The notes: generated from the letters alone by a model not told the origin. DNA of 64,000 nt from Sphingobacterium sp. PCS056 (GCF_023273895.1 NZ_CP096883.1:3596001-3660000), one strand, 5' to 3'. Positions 1-10,015 are shown, counted from the stretch's first letter. A program made the numbers and translations.

Positions 1-88
1 CTTTTTTTGTGGCGTTCGAGCTGCTTATACCTTGATGCTTGGCTTAATTATTGTCAACTTTCATTGATTCATATTAAAATATAAAATT

Positions 89-748
89 ATGGGAATGACT
101 GATTTAATAACAGGTGGCCTTGGAAATAAAATGGCCGCAGGATTGTCTAAAAAGTTGGGGATTGACTCCACTAAAGCAACTTGGATCTTAGCAATAGCAG
201 TTCCTCTAATTGCGGGCGCAATTAAATATAACCAAAGTAAAGGAGATGCCAATCATGTAAATGGTTTTGCCGAAGCGTTGGACACCAAACATAATGGAGC
301 AATCTTAGATCATGTCGATGAAGTCATCGAACAAGGACCTACAGAAGATGGCAATAAGATCGTACAGCACATCTTTGGCAGTAATGCTGAATATGTAAGC
401 TCAAATCTGGCTACGAAAAGTGGATTTAGCTCTGCGCAGATCACAGGAGTATTGGCTACTTTGGCACCGATCGTGATGGGGTACTTAGGTAAAGAAAAGG
501 CAAATCATGCACAAAGTGGTACCAGCAATCCGTTAGGAGATCTATTAGGTGGGTTTTTAGGTGGAAATTCTAACGCTGGAGGTGGAATAGGGAGTATAAT
601 AGGAAATATATTTGGAGGGGATGAAAAAGCAGAAGGAGCAACAGTTTCATCCGGTGGAGGATTGACCGATAAGATCTCTGATTTTTTTGACAAAAATAAA
701 GATGGTAGTGCCATTGATGATATCGTTGGTATGTTCACCAAAAAATAA
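89..748 (+). CDS. DUF937 domain-containing protein
   Basis: A 219-residue protein of unknown function. The N-terminal part (about residues 5-135) has the alternating helical pattern of DUF937/YidB-like proteins, with the repeated theme of a helix followed by a 'LAxLAPIVMGYLG' type segment near residue 120. A glycine- and asparagine-rich linker (about 145-175) follows, then a short acidic C-terminal helix ending in a DIVGMF motif. There is no signal peptide or clear membrane segment, so it is probably cytoplasmic. The start is the ATG followed by GGAATGACT. It is followed 64 nt later by another small gene on the same strand. The family assignment is from remembered pattern; the role is unknown. 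Confidence 0.8.
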   Translation: MGMTDLITGGLGNKMAAGLSKKLGIDSTKATWILAIAVPLIAGAIKYNQSKGDANHVNGFAEALDTKHNGAILDHVDEVIEQGPTEDGNKIVQHIFGSNAEYVSSNLATKSGFSSAQITGVLATLAPIVMGYLGKEKANHAQSGTSNPLGDLLGGFLGGNSNAGGGIGSIIGNIFGGDEKAEGATVSSGGGLTDKISDFFDKNKDGSAIDDIVGMFTKK

Positions 749-812
749 GCGAACGATAAAAAACGTTTTGCTGTTCCAATTGTTATTTTAGTAAAGATCA
801 AAATATACGATT

Positions 813-1118
813 ATGGATAATAGGAATAAATATGATTCTGCTACTGTTGCTTTAGAAAAATTGAAAGAGGCTGGTTATGTGATTGATTATAATATAGAGT
901 TAGAACCTTTAATTGCTAATCCATCCAATTATAAGATTGACTATGTATACCGTTATGAAGGAGATTCAAATCCTGATGATGAAAATACGGTCTATGGTAT
1001 TGCAGAAAAGAATAGTTTAAATAAAGGTGTCTTTGTGATCGGCAATCTATCCTTTGTAGAAGGGAAAATTCGAGATGTTATTATTAATCTAGAAATTGCC
1101 CATAAGCAAGAAATATAA
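813..1118 (+). CDS. Small conserved hypothetical protein (101 aa)
   Basis: A 101-residue acidic protein with no signal peptide or membrane segment. It has an amphipathic N-terminal helix ([11 protein letters not shown]), a middle block with [18 protein letters not shown] and a beta-rich end. Small proteins with this '[14 protein letters not shown]' block are common in Bacteroidota. In databases they sometimes carry a phosphoribosylpyrophosphate synthetase label, but the protein is far too short for that enzyme and shows none of its motifs, so that name is not used here. The gene ends just before a strong hairpin shared with the convergent sbcC. Confidence 0.75.
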   Translation: MDNRNKYDSATVALEKLKEAGYVIDYNIELEPLIANPSNYKIDYVYRYEGDSNPDDENTVYGIAEKNSLNKGVFVIGNLSFVEGKIRDVIINLEIAHKQEI

Positions 1119-1145
1119 AAATAGGGGCCTAGGCCTCTATTTTTA
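1117..1145. terminator. Bidirectional terminator between the 101-aa gene and sbcC
   Basis: A near-perfect 20-nt palindrome (1121-1140, core GGGGCCTAGGCC) is flanked by an A-tract on the left and a T-tract on the right. It can therefore end transcription from both convergent genes. Confidence 0.8.
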
Positions 1146-1193
1146 GATTCATACAAGTCACTAATCCGTATATAAATTAAGATGACCTAGTTT

Positions 1194-4100
1194 TTAAAAA
1201 TTATGGATCACTAGACTTCCTCTTTCTTCATCTTTGACAATTTTTATTGACGCTGGAATACGCTCTTGTAGTTCATCTACATGGGAAATGATGCCTACAA
1301 TTCTATTTTCTTTATGAAGGGCATTTAGCGTTTCAAAAATGAGGTTAACAGAATCAGTATCTTGCGTACCAAATCCCTCATCAATAAAAAAGAAATTCTT
1401 TTCATTTCGATTTAGACTACGTGTACTTTCTGCTAATGCGAGTGCCAAACACAAGGATGCCTGAAAAAACTGACCTCCTGATAATGTTCTGACTGATCGG
1501 GTTTTACCTCCATTAAGATGATCTATAACTTCAAAATCATTATCTGCATTGATCATTAATTTGAGATGACCTCTTGTCAAACGTTCGAATCGTTGATTGG
1601 CAATCTGACATAAATCTTCTAAATATTGCGTCGAGATATAATCTACAAATCCATTTCCTTTAAATAGATTAGATAGTATATTTAGATTCTTACTTCGCAG
1701 TATGTGCTTATCCAGTTCACTTTGTAACTGTATTTTTTCTGCATATTTCTTTTTCGAGATGATAAGTTGATCCTTTAATGATTGCAGCTGACCGATCAAT
1801 TTGTCCTTGACATCTTTGGTAAGCTGTAGTTCTTGACTTACGGTATCTAGTTGCGATATATCAACTGCTTCTTGCTTTATTCTGTCCTCTAGTTGTCGTA
1901 TTGCTGTTTTTACAATAGCAAATTGTTCTTCAAACTGTTTAATTCGGGATTCTTCATTTTCCAGATCATACTGCTGTTGCAGTATTTGCTGTATCGCCTC
2001 CGTAGATTCAAAACCATGTACCTGTAATAATTCAGCTATCGATTTCTGATAAGATTCAATTTTTAAACGTGTCGTGTCTAATTGTAGCTGCAGACTCGTA
2101 GTATGCGTAGATTGCGTTGCTATCGCAACATTTAATCGATTAATTTCATCAGATAAGTTCTTGAATTCTTGCTCTGTAGCGATGATAGACTGAACTGATT
2201 GTGCAATTGTATTTTCAATATCGGAAATGGGCATGAGCTGAAAATCGGGTAGGTTCAGCCGTTTGATCAATTGCTGATGACTCGAAGCGCGGCCCTCAAT
2301 TGCCGATTTAGATACCGCAATATTAGTCAGCACCTGATTATACTTTTCCTTTTTAGCCTTTAATTCATTCAATTCATCTTGTAACAAGCTTAAGTTGCTT
2401 TCTGCTACTGTACAATTCTGCTCTATCGTGACCGCTTCCAACTGCCATTGGTCAAATGCCTGACGGTCATTTGGCTGAAATGTGGTCCACGTAAATTGTT
2501 TAAGGTGGTCACTCAAATCGATAGCTATAGTGTCCAACTTGGCGGTATTTAAATCCACATCTTTCTGCAGATTTGACAACTGCGCAGCGAGTTGAATAAA
2601 CCGCTGTTTTTGTTTTTGAATTTGAACTAATTCAGCAATCACATTTGATTTTTCAGACTGTAATGAATTCAATAATGAAGACAGGTCTTCAGTTTGCATG
2701 ATATGAGGGTGGTGTTCAGATCCGCATAGTGGACAGGCTTCACCTGCTGTTAATGCATGAGAATAACTCGCTAATTGTTGTTGGACCTGAGCCTTATTTT
2801 CATCGGACTGTATCATCTCCAACCGTTGGTTTGCCGTTATTTCTTGATCATTCAATTTTTCATTCCAATTGGATGGATCTAGATCTTCCTGTTCAAATTG
2901 CAATAGAATAGCTTGCAGTTCTTTTTTCCTAGTCAGCAATTCTACCTGAAGCTCACTTTGGCTTTTAATGAACAATTCATGCTTGGTATACCAAGCATGA
3001 ATTGCTACGAGTAGGTTACCTGAAATACGTTTTTCCTTTAATTTTATTATTTCCTGCTGTTTTTCCTGAATGAAAACTTGTTTTTTCTGGATTTCTTGTT
3101 CCACATCATGAAGAACAAGCTTGCCCTTAGCTAATCGATCATTATCTTTGCTAATATCACCCTGCAATTGTAGAACTTGAACAATATTTTTAAGATCCTC
3201 GACTTCTAATTTTTTATGATCAAGCAGATTGAAGTCACCTTCCACCAGTTTGTATCGACTATTTGCATGGATCAATGCGCCCTGCACAGTATTTAATTGT
3301 AACTGTGCACTGTTTACATCTTCTTGCAATTTTGATTCTTCGCTAAGTTCCCTAGCAACGCTATCCAATATATTTTTGAAAATTCGCTCTACTTTCTGAA
3401 AAAGCTGAATCTGAGTTTTAAGCGTTTCAATATGAACCTGCTCTGTACTTAGTTGCGCAAAAACCGCTTTCTTTTTTGCAATTTCAAAATGAAGCTGTTG
3501 AACCTCTAATAACTTTTGATGATGTTGCTCCAACAGTTGGTGTTTTTTGGTCACATCAAGGAGATCCAATTCTTCTTTTTCCAACTGTGTAAGTAAGTCC
3601 GCAATGCTTTCTTCGGTATAGTCTTCCAATGTCTGAACCGCCCCTGAAAGATGTTGGAGTTTCAAGTCTGTTTCTTTATTGAGAGCAGCAACTTTATAAA
3701 AAAGGTCATAGTGATCCAAGTTGAAAAGTTCTTTCATCATACTGGATCGTTCGGCACCCTTAAGCTCAAGAAATTCCTTGAATTGTCCCTGTGGAACAAT
3801 AACAGTACGATTAAAGTTTTTGTAAGAGATGCCCAGTATTGTTTCAGCATCCGTACTCTCTAGTGGTATCTTTTCTTCACCATCAAATACATAAGCTTTT
3901 CGTATAGGAGTGGTGACTTTATCAAACTGTTTACCATTTCTTCTCCAAGATGCTTCAAATGCATATTTTTTATTTTCCTTGCCGATAAAGTGAAATTCGA
4001 TTCTAAGCAGGTTAGCATTCAAATTCATCATATTATAGGCTCTATTATTACTGTTTAGCCGATTTGTATTAGCAAATAGCGCGAAAGTAATGGCTTCTAG

Positions 4101-4232
4101 GATCGATGATTTTCCTGATCCGACTTTTCCAAAAATACCGAAGAGACCGGCGGAAGTCAAGGATGTAAAATCTATTTCCTGTTTCGTCTGATAGGAGTAG
4201 AGTCCTTCTATCGATAGATATAGTGGCAACAT
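1194..4232 (-). CDS. sbcC: Exonuclease subunit SbcC (SMC-type ATPase)
   Basis: ATPase subunit of the SbcCD (Rad50/Mre11-like) nuclease, which cleaves DNA hairpins and processes double-strand ends. At 1012 residues it has the full family length. It has a Walker A motif GKVGSGKS at 35-42, long coiled-coil arms (about 180-850, rich in Q, L, E and K), a zinc hook with Cys500-Pro-Leu-Cys503 between the arms, an ABC signature LSGGQ near 918 and a Walker B block FFFIDEG near 950. It lies 4 nt downstream of sbcD, so the two are cotranscribed. It ends at a bidirectional hairpin. Nothing in it looks broken. Confidence 0.96.
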   Translation of the reverse strand: MLPLYLSIEGLYSYQTKQEIDFTSLTSAGLFGIFGKVGSGKSSILEAITFALFANTNRLNSNNRAYNMMNLNANLLRIEFHFIGKENKKYAFEASWRRNGKQFDKVTTPIRKAYVFDGEEKIPLESTDAETILGISYKNFNRTVIVPQGQFKEFLELKGAERSSMMKELFNLDHYDLFYKVAALNKETDLKLQHLSGAVQTLEDYTEESIADLLTQLEKEELDLLDVTKKHQLLEQHHQKLLEVQQLHFEIAKKKAVFAQLSTEQVHIETLKTQIQLFQKVERIFKNILDSVARELSEESKLQEDVNSAQLQLNTVQGALIHANSRYKLVEGDFNLLDHKKLEVEDLKNIVQVLQLQGDISKDNDRLAKGKLVLHDVEQEIQKKQVFIQEKQQEIIKLKEKRISGNLLVAIHAWYTKHELFIKSQSELQVELLTRKKELQAILLQFEQEDLDPSNWNEKLNDQEITANQRLEMIQSDENKAQVQQQLASYSHALTAGEACPLCGSEHHPHIMQTEDLSSLLNSLQSEKSNVIAELVQIQKQKQRFIQLAAQLSNLQKDVDLNTAKLDTIAIDLSDHLKQFTWTTFQPNDRQAFDQWQLEAVTIEQNCTVAESNLSLLQDELNELKAKKEKYNQVLTNIAVSKSAIEGRASSHQQLIKRLNLPDFQLMPISDIENTIAQSVQSIIATEQEFKNLSDEINRLNVAIATQSTHTTSLQLQLDTTRLKIESYQKSIAELLQVHGFESTEAIQQILQQQYDLENEESRIKQFEEQFAIVKTAIRQLEDRIKQEAVDISQLDTVSQELQLTKDVKDKLIGQLQSLKDQLIISKKKYAEKIQLQSELDKHILRSKNLNILSNLFKGNGFVDYISTQYLEDLCQIANQRFERLTRGHLKLMINADNDFEVIDHLNGGKTRSVRTLSGGQFFQASLCLALALAESTRSLNRNEKNFFFIDEGFGTQDTDSVNLIFETLNALHKENRIVGIISHVDELQERIPASIKIVKDEERGSLVIHNF

Positions 4233-4236
4233 ATGA

Positions 4237-5469
4237 CTAATTCTCCTTTTCGTTTTGAGTTCCTAATACTTCATTAAATAGTGCTAACAATTCTTCCGAT
4301 GGCGCTTGATCATTATTTCTGTGACGGTAATAATCGGCGAAATTTTCGTTAATGCTCTTACTTCTTCTGGATACGAGGACTTCTTGTTGTCCATCACGGC
4401 GACTATGTACTTCGGGAATGAGGTAGATTATACCGGGATGACTGTCTTCAATACGTTTTCTTTCGGCCTGTGTCAACGATGTTTCGGAGACAAGTGTTAG
4501 TTCAACTAAACTATCTTGATGATCTTGTAACCACTCGATAGCATCCGATACCGCATTAAATTTTTTACGAATTAATTGCTTACCAGATCGTAAGGCAATG
4601 GTTTTATAAGTAGCTTCTTTTTGAGGTTGAACAGTCACGATAACAACATGTTTATCTTGTCCAGCTTCTGAAAAAGAATAACATAGGGGGCTACTTGAAT
4701 ACACAACAGGTGCTTGATGTCCACCGATTTCCTGATAGCGATGAAGATGACCAAGTGCCGTATATTGTATTTGTGAAGGAATACAATCTGTAAAAACAGT
4801 ATCAGCAAAACCAATACGTAAAGGTTTCTCTCCCTCGGGTTCTTCTAGGACAGGACCACCTTTTTTGTTCATGTATAAATGTGATACTAAGATATTGGCA
4901 CCGTTGGAATCGCAATATTGGTCGGCCAAAGATTGCCATTTTTGAGTGATTACTTCATTAAGTCCCAACTGTTCATCTTCTCCTAGATATTCTTTTAACC
5001 GATGTTCATTGGCAAAAGCCGTTACGATAACCCGAAGAGGAAAATCTAGATGGGACAATTTAATTTCAAGAAAACCGACATCACCTTTACTAATCTCAAA
5101 ACCATTTTCAATCTGATAAGGGGCAAATCGCATATTGGGCCTACCGGCAAATAAAATACCGCAATCCCTTGCCAAACTATCTGGTGCATCTATACGATCA
5201 GGAGAGTCATGGTTGCCTGCAATAGCAATAACTGGCCTAGTGCCATTATTGGTCAGGCGTTTAAGTGTTTTATAAAGCAGTTCTATAGCTTCTACAGGAG
5301 GGTTAAAGGCATCAAATAGATCTCCGGCAACAAGAATAACGTCTACTTGCTCCTGATCTGCGATTGCAATAATTTCTTCCAATACTGCTTTTTGTTCATC
5401 AAATCTGGAGAAATAATCCAATCGTTTACCTAAATGCCAATCGGCTGTATGTAAAATTTTTAGCGACAT
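4237..5469 (-). CDS. sbcD: Exonuclease subunit SbcD (Mre11-like nuclease)
   Basis: Metallophosphoesterase subunit of SbcCD. Its 410 residues carry the whole calcineurin-like metal-binding set: D10-W-H12 in ADWHLG, GD(L)FD at 49-53, GNHD at 85-88, H197 in VSHLY and GHLH at 240-243. These residues bind the two Mn ions used for 3'-5' exonuclease and hairpin endonuclease activity in the family. It is the first gene of a two-gene operon with sbcC. The upstream 100-nt gap to the divergent hydrolase gene holds the promoters of both. Confidence 0.96.
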   Translation of the reverse strand: MSLKILHTADWHLGKRLDYFSRFDEQKAVLEEIIAIADQEQVDVILVAGDLFDAFNPPVEAIELLYKTLKRLTNNGTRPVIAIAGNHDSPDRIDAPDSLARDCGILFAGRPNMRFAPYQIENGFEISKGDVGFLEIKLSHLDFPLRVIVTAFANEHRLKEYLGEDEQLGLNEVITQKWQSLADQYCDSNGANILVSHLYMNKKGGPVLEEPEGEKPLRIGFADTVFTDCIPSQIQYTALGHLHRYQEIGGHQAPVVYSSSPLCYSFSEAGQDKHVVIVTVQPQKEATYKTIALRSGKQLIRKKFNAVSDAIEWLQDHQDSLVELTLVSETSLTQAERKRIEDSHPGIIYLIPEVHSRRDGQQEVLVSRRSKSINENFADYYRHRNNDQAPSEELLALFNEVLGTQNEKEN

Positions 5470-5541
5470 GTTTTATGCGTGAAAACTTAAAATTACCTCG
5501 AATTTTCTATAAAAAAGAAGTTAATTAATATTAATATCTAT

Positions 5542-5572
5542 TTTGCTGATTCAGAATAAAATGTATTTTTGT
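5542..5572 (+). promoter_or_regulatory. Bacteroidota-type promoter for the secreted hydrolase
   Basis: TTTG at 5542-5545, a 19-nt spacer, then TATTTTTG at 5565-5572. This matches the -33/-7 consensus TTTG-N19-TAnnTTTG exactly. The ATG at 5578 lies only 5 nt after the -7 box, so the mRNA would have almost no leader. Confidence 0.7.
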
Positions 5573-5577
5573 TTCTT

Positions 5578-6300
5578 ATGCATATAACGAAAGATCGCAA
5601 TCCATATCCTTTTTTGGTTTTTAACCTTGTTTTAACCTTATTTTTTAGCATCCTGCACCAGGATTGTCAAGCTCAATTGAAAGCTATAAAAGGACAGACC
5701 GCTTATCCATTTTTACTCAATCTGCCAGAAGGAGAGGCTACTACAAAACAGCCTATTCTTATATTTTTACACGGAAGAAGCCTTTCAGGAACCAACTTGG
5801 ACCGTGTCAAAAGGTATGGCGTATTGTATGCAATGGATAAAGGGCAAGAAGTCCCGGGGATAATTATAGCTCCCCAATCTAGAGGTGGCTGGGATCCTGA
5901 CAAAGTCATGGAGATCGTGGATTATGTGATCGAGCATTATAATGCAGATGCAGATCGCGTTTATGTTTGTGGCATGAGTATGGGAGGTTATGGAACCATG
6001 GATGTAGCAGGAAAGTATCCTGATCGTATCGCAGCAGCTGTAGCCATATGTGGTGGAGGAAGTGTTAAATATGCCGACAATCTAAGTCAGGTACCCCTAT
6101 GGGTGCAACATGGTAATCGTGATCGAGCCGTACCGATGTCCGAGTCAAAAAAAATCGTCAATGCCATAAAAAAAGCAGATCCTGAGGCTGATGTTACCTT
6201 AACGATTATACCAGGAGGTACACATGGAAGTGTAGAAAATTTGTTCCATAAAGACGAAATCTACAACTGGCTTTTTAAACATAATCGCAAAGGCACCTAA
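5578..6300 (+). CDS. Secreted alpha/beta hydrolase (dienelactone hydrolase / phospholipase-carboxylesterase type)
   Basis: A 240-residue serine hydrolase counted from the ATG at 5578. An upstream TTG at 5569 overlaps the promoter and is rejected. There is a hydrophobic export segment at about 11-27 followed by a likely signal-peptidase site near CQAQ. The alpha/beta hydrolase triad is visible: Ser134 in GMSMGG, Asp182 in NRDRAVP and His216 in GGTHGS, with an oxyanion-type LHGR at 64-67. It resembles the single-domain prolyl-oligopeptidase-like esterases of Bacteroidota. The substrate cannot be told from sequence. It is a single gene, divergent from sbcD. Confidence 0.82.
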   Translation: MHITKDRNPYPFLVFNLVLTLFFSILHQDCQAQLKAIKGQTAYPFLLNLPEGEATTKQPILIFLHGRSLSGTNLDRVKRYGVLYAMDKGQEVPGIIIAPQSRGGWDPDKVMEIVDYVIEHYNADADRVYVCGMSMGGYGTMDVAGKYPDRIAAAVAICGGGSVKYADNLSQVPLWVQHGNRDRAVPMSESKKIVNAIKKADPEADVTLTIIPGGTHGSVENLFHKDEIYNWLFKHNRKGT

Positions 6301-6624
6301 ACAATAACTCCTATTTTTTGTTTTGAGTTATGTCAAATATTACACAAGAGGGTAATATTCAAATTTATTTTCAATCTAAATTACAAGATATCACAATCGA
6401 TTGATTTGTAATTTTAATAATACTTATTGACGTTCAATAGAATTATTGTAAAACCATATGTTAAATTTTGTTAAATTTTCGGATTTCGTAATTATTTATG
6501 ATTTTAACAAAGAGCTCAACAAGTAAACACTCTTGTTAAGAGTATATTAAGTTTTTGTTAAGTGCTTCCAATGTTAAATTCTCTTTTTACTTTTGCGGCA
6601 TAACTATTAACAAAAATTTTCTTT
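6301..6624 (+). promoter_or_regulatory. 324-nt upstream region of the TonB-dependent receptor with repeated TGTTAA motifs
   Basis: No gene is seen here. The hexamer TGTTAA occurs at 6459, 6469, 6534, 6556 and 6572, and its reverse complement TTAACA at 6504 and 6607. The copy at 6534 sits in the perfect hairpin ACTCTT-GTT-AAGAGT (6529-6543). A -7 box TACTTTTG lies at 6588-6595, 29 nt before the ATG. No good -33 box is present, which fits an activator-dependent promoter (inference). Confidence 0.5.
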
Positions 6625-9600
6625 ATGAAAAGACCCTTACTCTTTTTTGCGCTTGTATTAGCAAGTTATGGTACCATTCATGCTCAAGTAACCACGAGTA
6701 GTGTGACTGGGATTGTAAAAGAATCCTCAGGTCAAGTGACATCTGGAGCAACGATTAAAGCCACTCACGTTCCTTCAGGTACGGTTTATTCGAGTGCAGC
6801 AAATGCAGCTGGACGCTTTAATTTAGCCAATATGCGTGTTGGAGGCCCATACAAGATCGTTGTTACTTTTATTGGACAGAAGCCGGTTGTTTACGATGAT
6901 GTCTATTTACAGTTAGGCGAGCCTTTTGTTTTAAACCCTATTTTTGGAAATGAAACAACCAATTTGAATGAAGTTGTCGTAACAGGCCGAAACACACTTA
7001 AAAGTGAAAAAAATGGAGCTTCTACAATTGTTGGTCGCCGTCAAATTGAAAATTTACCATCTATTACTCGTAGCGTAAATGATCTGACAAGATTGACACC
7101 GCAAGCTAATGGTGCATCAATTGGGGGAGGTAATTTTAGATCAAATAATTTTACACTGGATGGTGCCAATTTTAATAACCAATTTGGTATTGGAAGTAAT
7201 GTGCCTGCAGATGGCTCTCCAATATCTATTGATGCGATTGAACAAATTTCTGTAAATGTAACGCCTTATGATGTCAGACAATCTGGATTTACTGGAGCAG
7301 CAATAAATGCAGTTACTAGATCAGGTAGAAATGAGTTCTTTGGATCAGCTTTTTACACTGGTCGTTCTGACAAGCAACAAGGTACTCGAATTGGAGATGT
7401 TTTAACTCCCGTAAATCAACTTTCAGTAAAACAATATGGTGTAAGTTTAGGCGGACCAATTATTAAAGATAAATTGTTCTTCTTTGTAAACTTAGAACAA
7501 AATAAGACTGAAGAGCCAGGACCAGTTAAAATTGCCTCTTCACCATCAAATGTATTTGGAGCTGCAACAACTCCTTCTTATGTCGCACGACCAACAGAAG
7601 CTTTTATGGACGAAGTTTCGAATTACCTGAGGGATAAATATGGTTATGAGACTGGCCCATATCAAGGATACTCAAATAAAAGTAATAATGATAAAATATT
7701 TGCACGAATTGACTGGAATATAGCAAATAATCATAAAATTAATTTTAGATATAATCAAGTTAAAGCTAAAACTCCAGCCACGATCAGTAACTCCTATACA
7801 GGTTCTGGAGTATCTGGTATAAGTCGTACAGGTAGTAATGCTTTACATTTTTCAAACTCCAATTACTTTCAAGAAACAAATTTATATTCTGGAACTTTAG
7901 AATACACCGGTAAAATTGGAAATGTTAATCAATCTGCTAGGATTTCTTATGTCAACCAAGACGAACCTCGCTCAGTAAATGGCGGTTTATTTCCATTGGT
8001 TGATATCAAACAAGGTGATAATGTTATAACTACTTTTGGCTATGAACCATTTTCATATGGAAATTTAAGATCCGTAAAAACATGGACTGCAAATTATGAT
8101 GTAGATTATACCGTTGATAACCATAACTTTACAGCTGGATTGCAATTTGAAAATAGTAATGTTAAAAATGGATTTCAAAGATTTGGTGCAGGCTATTATT
8201 TGTTTAACTCATGGGATGATTTTAAGAACGGCGCGAAAGCAACTAATTATGCCCTAACTTATCCATTAACACCTGATGGTTCTCAAGCATTTCCAGGCTT
8301 TAAATTCAATCAATGGTCTCTTTACTTTCAAGATCAATACACTGTAAATGAAAAGTTAAAATTAACTGGAGGCTTACGCTTTGAACTTCCAGGTTACCCA
8401 GATGTAAGTCAAGTAAAAGAACATCCTTTAATTTCAGCTTTAACATTTGCTGATGGTTTGAAAATAAACACAGGTGTTTTACCAAAAACAAAAATAATGG
8501 TTTCGCCAAGATTTGGTTTTAACTATGATGTTCTTGGAGACCGATCACTTATGTTAAGAGGAGGAACGGGAGTTTTTACTGGTCGTATACCATTTGTATG
8601 GATTGTGTCCCAATCGGGGGATTCAGGAATGCTACAAGCTTCGATTACAAAATCTGGGCCAGATGTTCCTAATTTTAGTCCAGATATTAAAGCAAATTAC
8701 CCAGCTACTATTGCTGATCCCACAACTTCAATATCATCATCAAGTATTTCGGTTATGGATCCTAATTTGAAATTCCCGTCTACATGGAAATCTAGTCTTG
8801 CTTTTGACTATAAATTACCTTTTGGGGTGGTCGGAACTCTAGAAGCAATTTATAATAAAGATATCAATGCAGTAGTTGCTAGGAATGTTAATTTAGCGGA
8901 TCCAAAAGAAATGAATATTGCCGGATATGCAGATCACCGCTTTATATATGGGGATGCAAACATAGATAAATACATCAATAAATTAGATAAAGGGCAGGCA
9001 TCTTCAACTGGTAAAAGCGCATTTTCTGCTATTCAAATGTCAAACCAAAAGGGAGGACACTATTGGTCAGTAACTGCACAATTGGCAAAAGCATTTGAAG
9101 ATGGTTTCTCTGCATCTTTAGCTTATACTAGAAGTGGAGCTAAAAATTACGGTGATGGAGCAGGAAGTCAAATCGCGAATTTATGGTCTCTACCTTATCA
9201 ATCAATAGGTAATTCAAATATTCCAACATTAGGATATACCGATAATGTGTTGCCAGATCGCTTGGTGGGATCAGTTTCCTATAATAATAAGTGGATTAAA
9301 AACTTGAATACCGCTGTGACAATATTTTATTCTGGATCTTCAACAGGACGTGTTTCATATGCCTATTCTGCAGACTTTAACCGTGACGGACAGAACAATG
9401 ATTTAATTTATGTACCTAAGGATGCGTCTGAGATTACATTTGTAAATATTGCAGCTTCACCAGGATCAATATATGGTGGAAAAGCATATACAGCAAAAGA
9501 ACAATCTGACATATTTTTTGACCTTATTGATAATGACGATTACTTAAAAAGTAGAAAAGGTCAGTATGCTGAACGTAATGGTGGTACTATGCCGTGGAGA

Positions 9601-9930
9601 CATCAGTTTGATCTAAGATTATCTCAAGAATTATTCAATGGAATAGGTGGTGGTAAAAATTCATTAGAATTTTTCTGGGATGTATTTAATGTTGGAAATT
9701 TATTCAATTCAGATTGGGGTGTATTTAAAACAAGTAATAATTTATTGCTAATCCCGACCAACATGACGAGTACAAGTTCAACTCCAGCTTTAGATGTTCA
9801 AGGAAATATAAATCCGACATTTAGATTAAATGGTGCAAACGGAGATGTAATTAGATCAACAACTCGCGTTAATGAAACAATAACATCAACATATTATATG
9901 CAGTTTGGTATCAAATTCAAATTTAATTAA
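6625..9930 (+). CDS. TonB-dependent receptor, Oar-like, with carboxypeptidase-regulatory-like N-terminal domain
   Basis: A 1101-residue outer-membrane protein. A signal peptide (about 1-21, ending HAQ) is followed by a CarboxypepD_reg-like beta sandwich (about 23-105), a plug domain (about 115-235, beginning NEVVVTGRN and containing LDGANFNNQFG) and a long beta-barrel ending in the aromatic IKFKFN that outer-membrane proteins need for assembly. The sequence resembles Oar-type receptors of Myxococcus and Bacteroidota, which take up or export large substrates. No SusD partner is adjacent, so it is not a typical polysaccharide-utilisation pair. It is monocistronic, with two terminators downstream. 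The substrate is unknown. Confidence 0.9.
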   Translation: MKRPLLFFALVLASYGTIHAQVTTSSVTGIVKESSGQVTSGATIKATHVPSGTVYSSAANAAGRFNLANMRVGGPYKIVVTFIGQKPVVYDDVYLQLGEPFVLNPIFGNETTNLNEVVVTGRNTLKSEKNGASTIVGRRQIENLPSITRSVNDLTRLTPQANGASIGGGNFRSNNFTLDGANFNNQFGIGSNVPADGSPISIDAIEQISVNVTPYDVRQSGFTGAAINAVTRSGRNEFFGSAFYTGRSDKQQGTRIGDVLTPVNQLSVKQYGVSLGGPIIKDKLFFFVNLEQNKTEEPGPVKIASSPSNVFGAATTPSYVARPTEAFMDEVSNYLRDKYGYETGPYQGYSNKSNNDKIFARIDWNIANNHKINFRYNQVKAKTPATISNSYTGSGVSGISRTGSNALHFSNSNYFQETNLYSGTLEYTGKIGNVNQSARISYVNQDEPRSVNGGLFPLVDIKQGDNVITTFGYEPFSYGNLRSVKTWTANYDVDYTVDNHNFTAGLQFENSNVKNGFQRFGAGYYLFNSWDDFKNGAKATNYALTYPLTPDGSQAFPGFKFNQWSLYFQDQYTVNEKLKLTGGLRFELPGYPDVSQVKEHPLISALTFADGLKINTGVLPKTKIMVSPRFGFNYDVLGDRSLMLRGGTGVFTGRIPFVWIVSQSGDSGMLQASITKSGPDVPNFSPDIKANYPATIADPTTSISSSSISVMDPNLKFPSTWKSSLAFDYKLPFGVVGTLEAIYNKDINAVVARNVNLADPKEMNIAGYADHRFIYGDANIDKYINKLDKGQASSTGKSAFSAIQMSNQKGGHYWSVTAQLAKAFEDGFSASLAYTRSGAKNYGDGAGSQIANLWSLPYQSIGNSNIPTLGYTDNVLPDRLVGSVSYNNKWIKNLNTAVTIFYSGSSTGRVSYAYSADFNRDGQNNDLIYVPKDASEITFVNIAASPGSIYGGKAYTAKEQSDIFFDLIDNDDYLKSRKGQYAERNGGTMPWRHQFDLRLSQELFNGIGGGKNSLEFFWDVFNVGNLFNSDWGVFKTSNNLLLIPTNMTSTSSTPALDVQGNINPTFRLNGANGDVIRSTTRVNETITSTYYMQFGIKFKFN

Positions 9931-9949
9931 ATACAAATTGATCTATATA

Positions 9950-9985
9950 AAAAGGGGTATGCATATATTGCATCCCCATTTTTTA
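9950..9985 (+). terminator. Terminator of the TonB-dependent receptor gene
   Basis: Stem GGGG(T)ATGCA / TGCATCCCC with loop TATAT and a downstream T-tract, 20 nt after the stop codon. Confidence 0.75.
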
Positions 9986-10015
9986 TGAAATAAGATCTCC
10001 AAAAATTATGTATAA

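Noticed and set aside
813..1118. Naming the 101-residue protein a phosphoribosylpyrophosphate synthetase
   Set aside because: The enzyme is about 310 residues with a defined PRPP motif; none of this is present.
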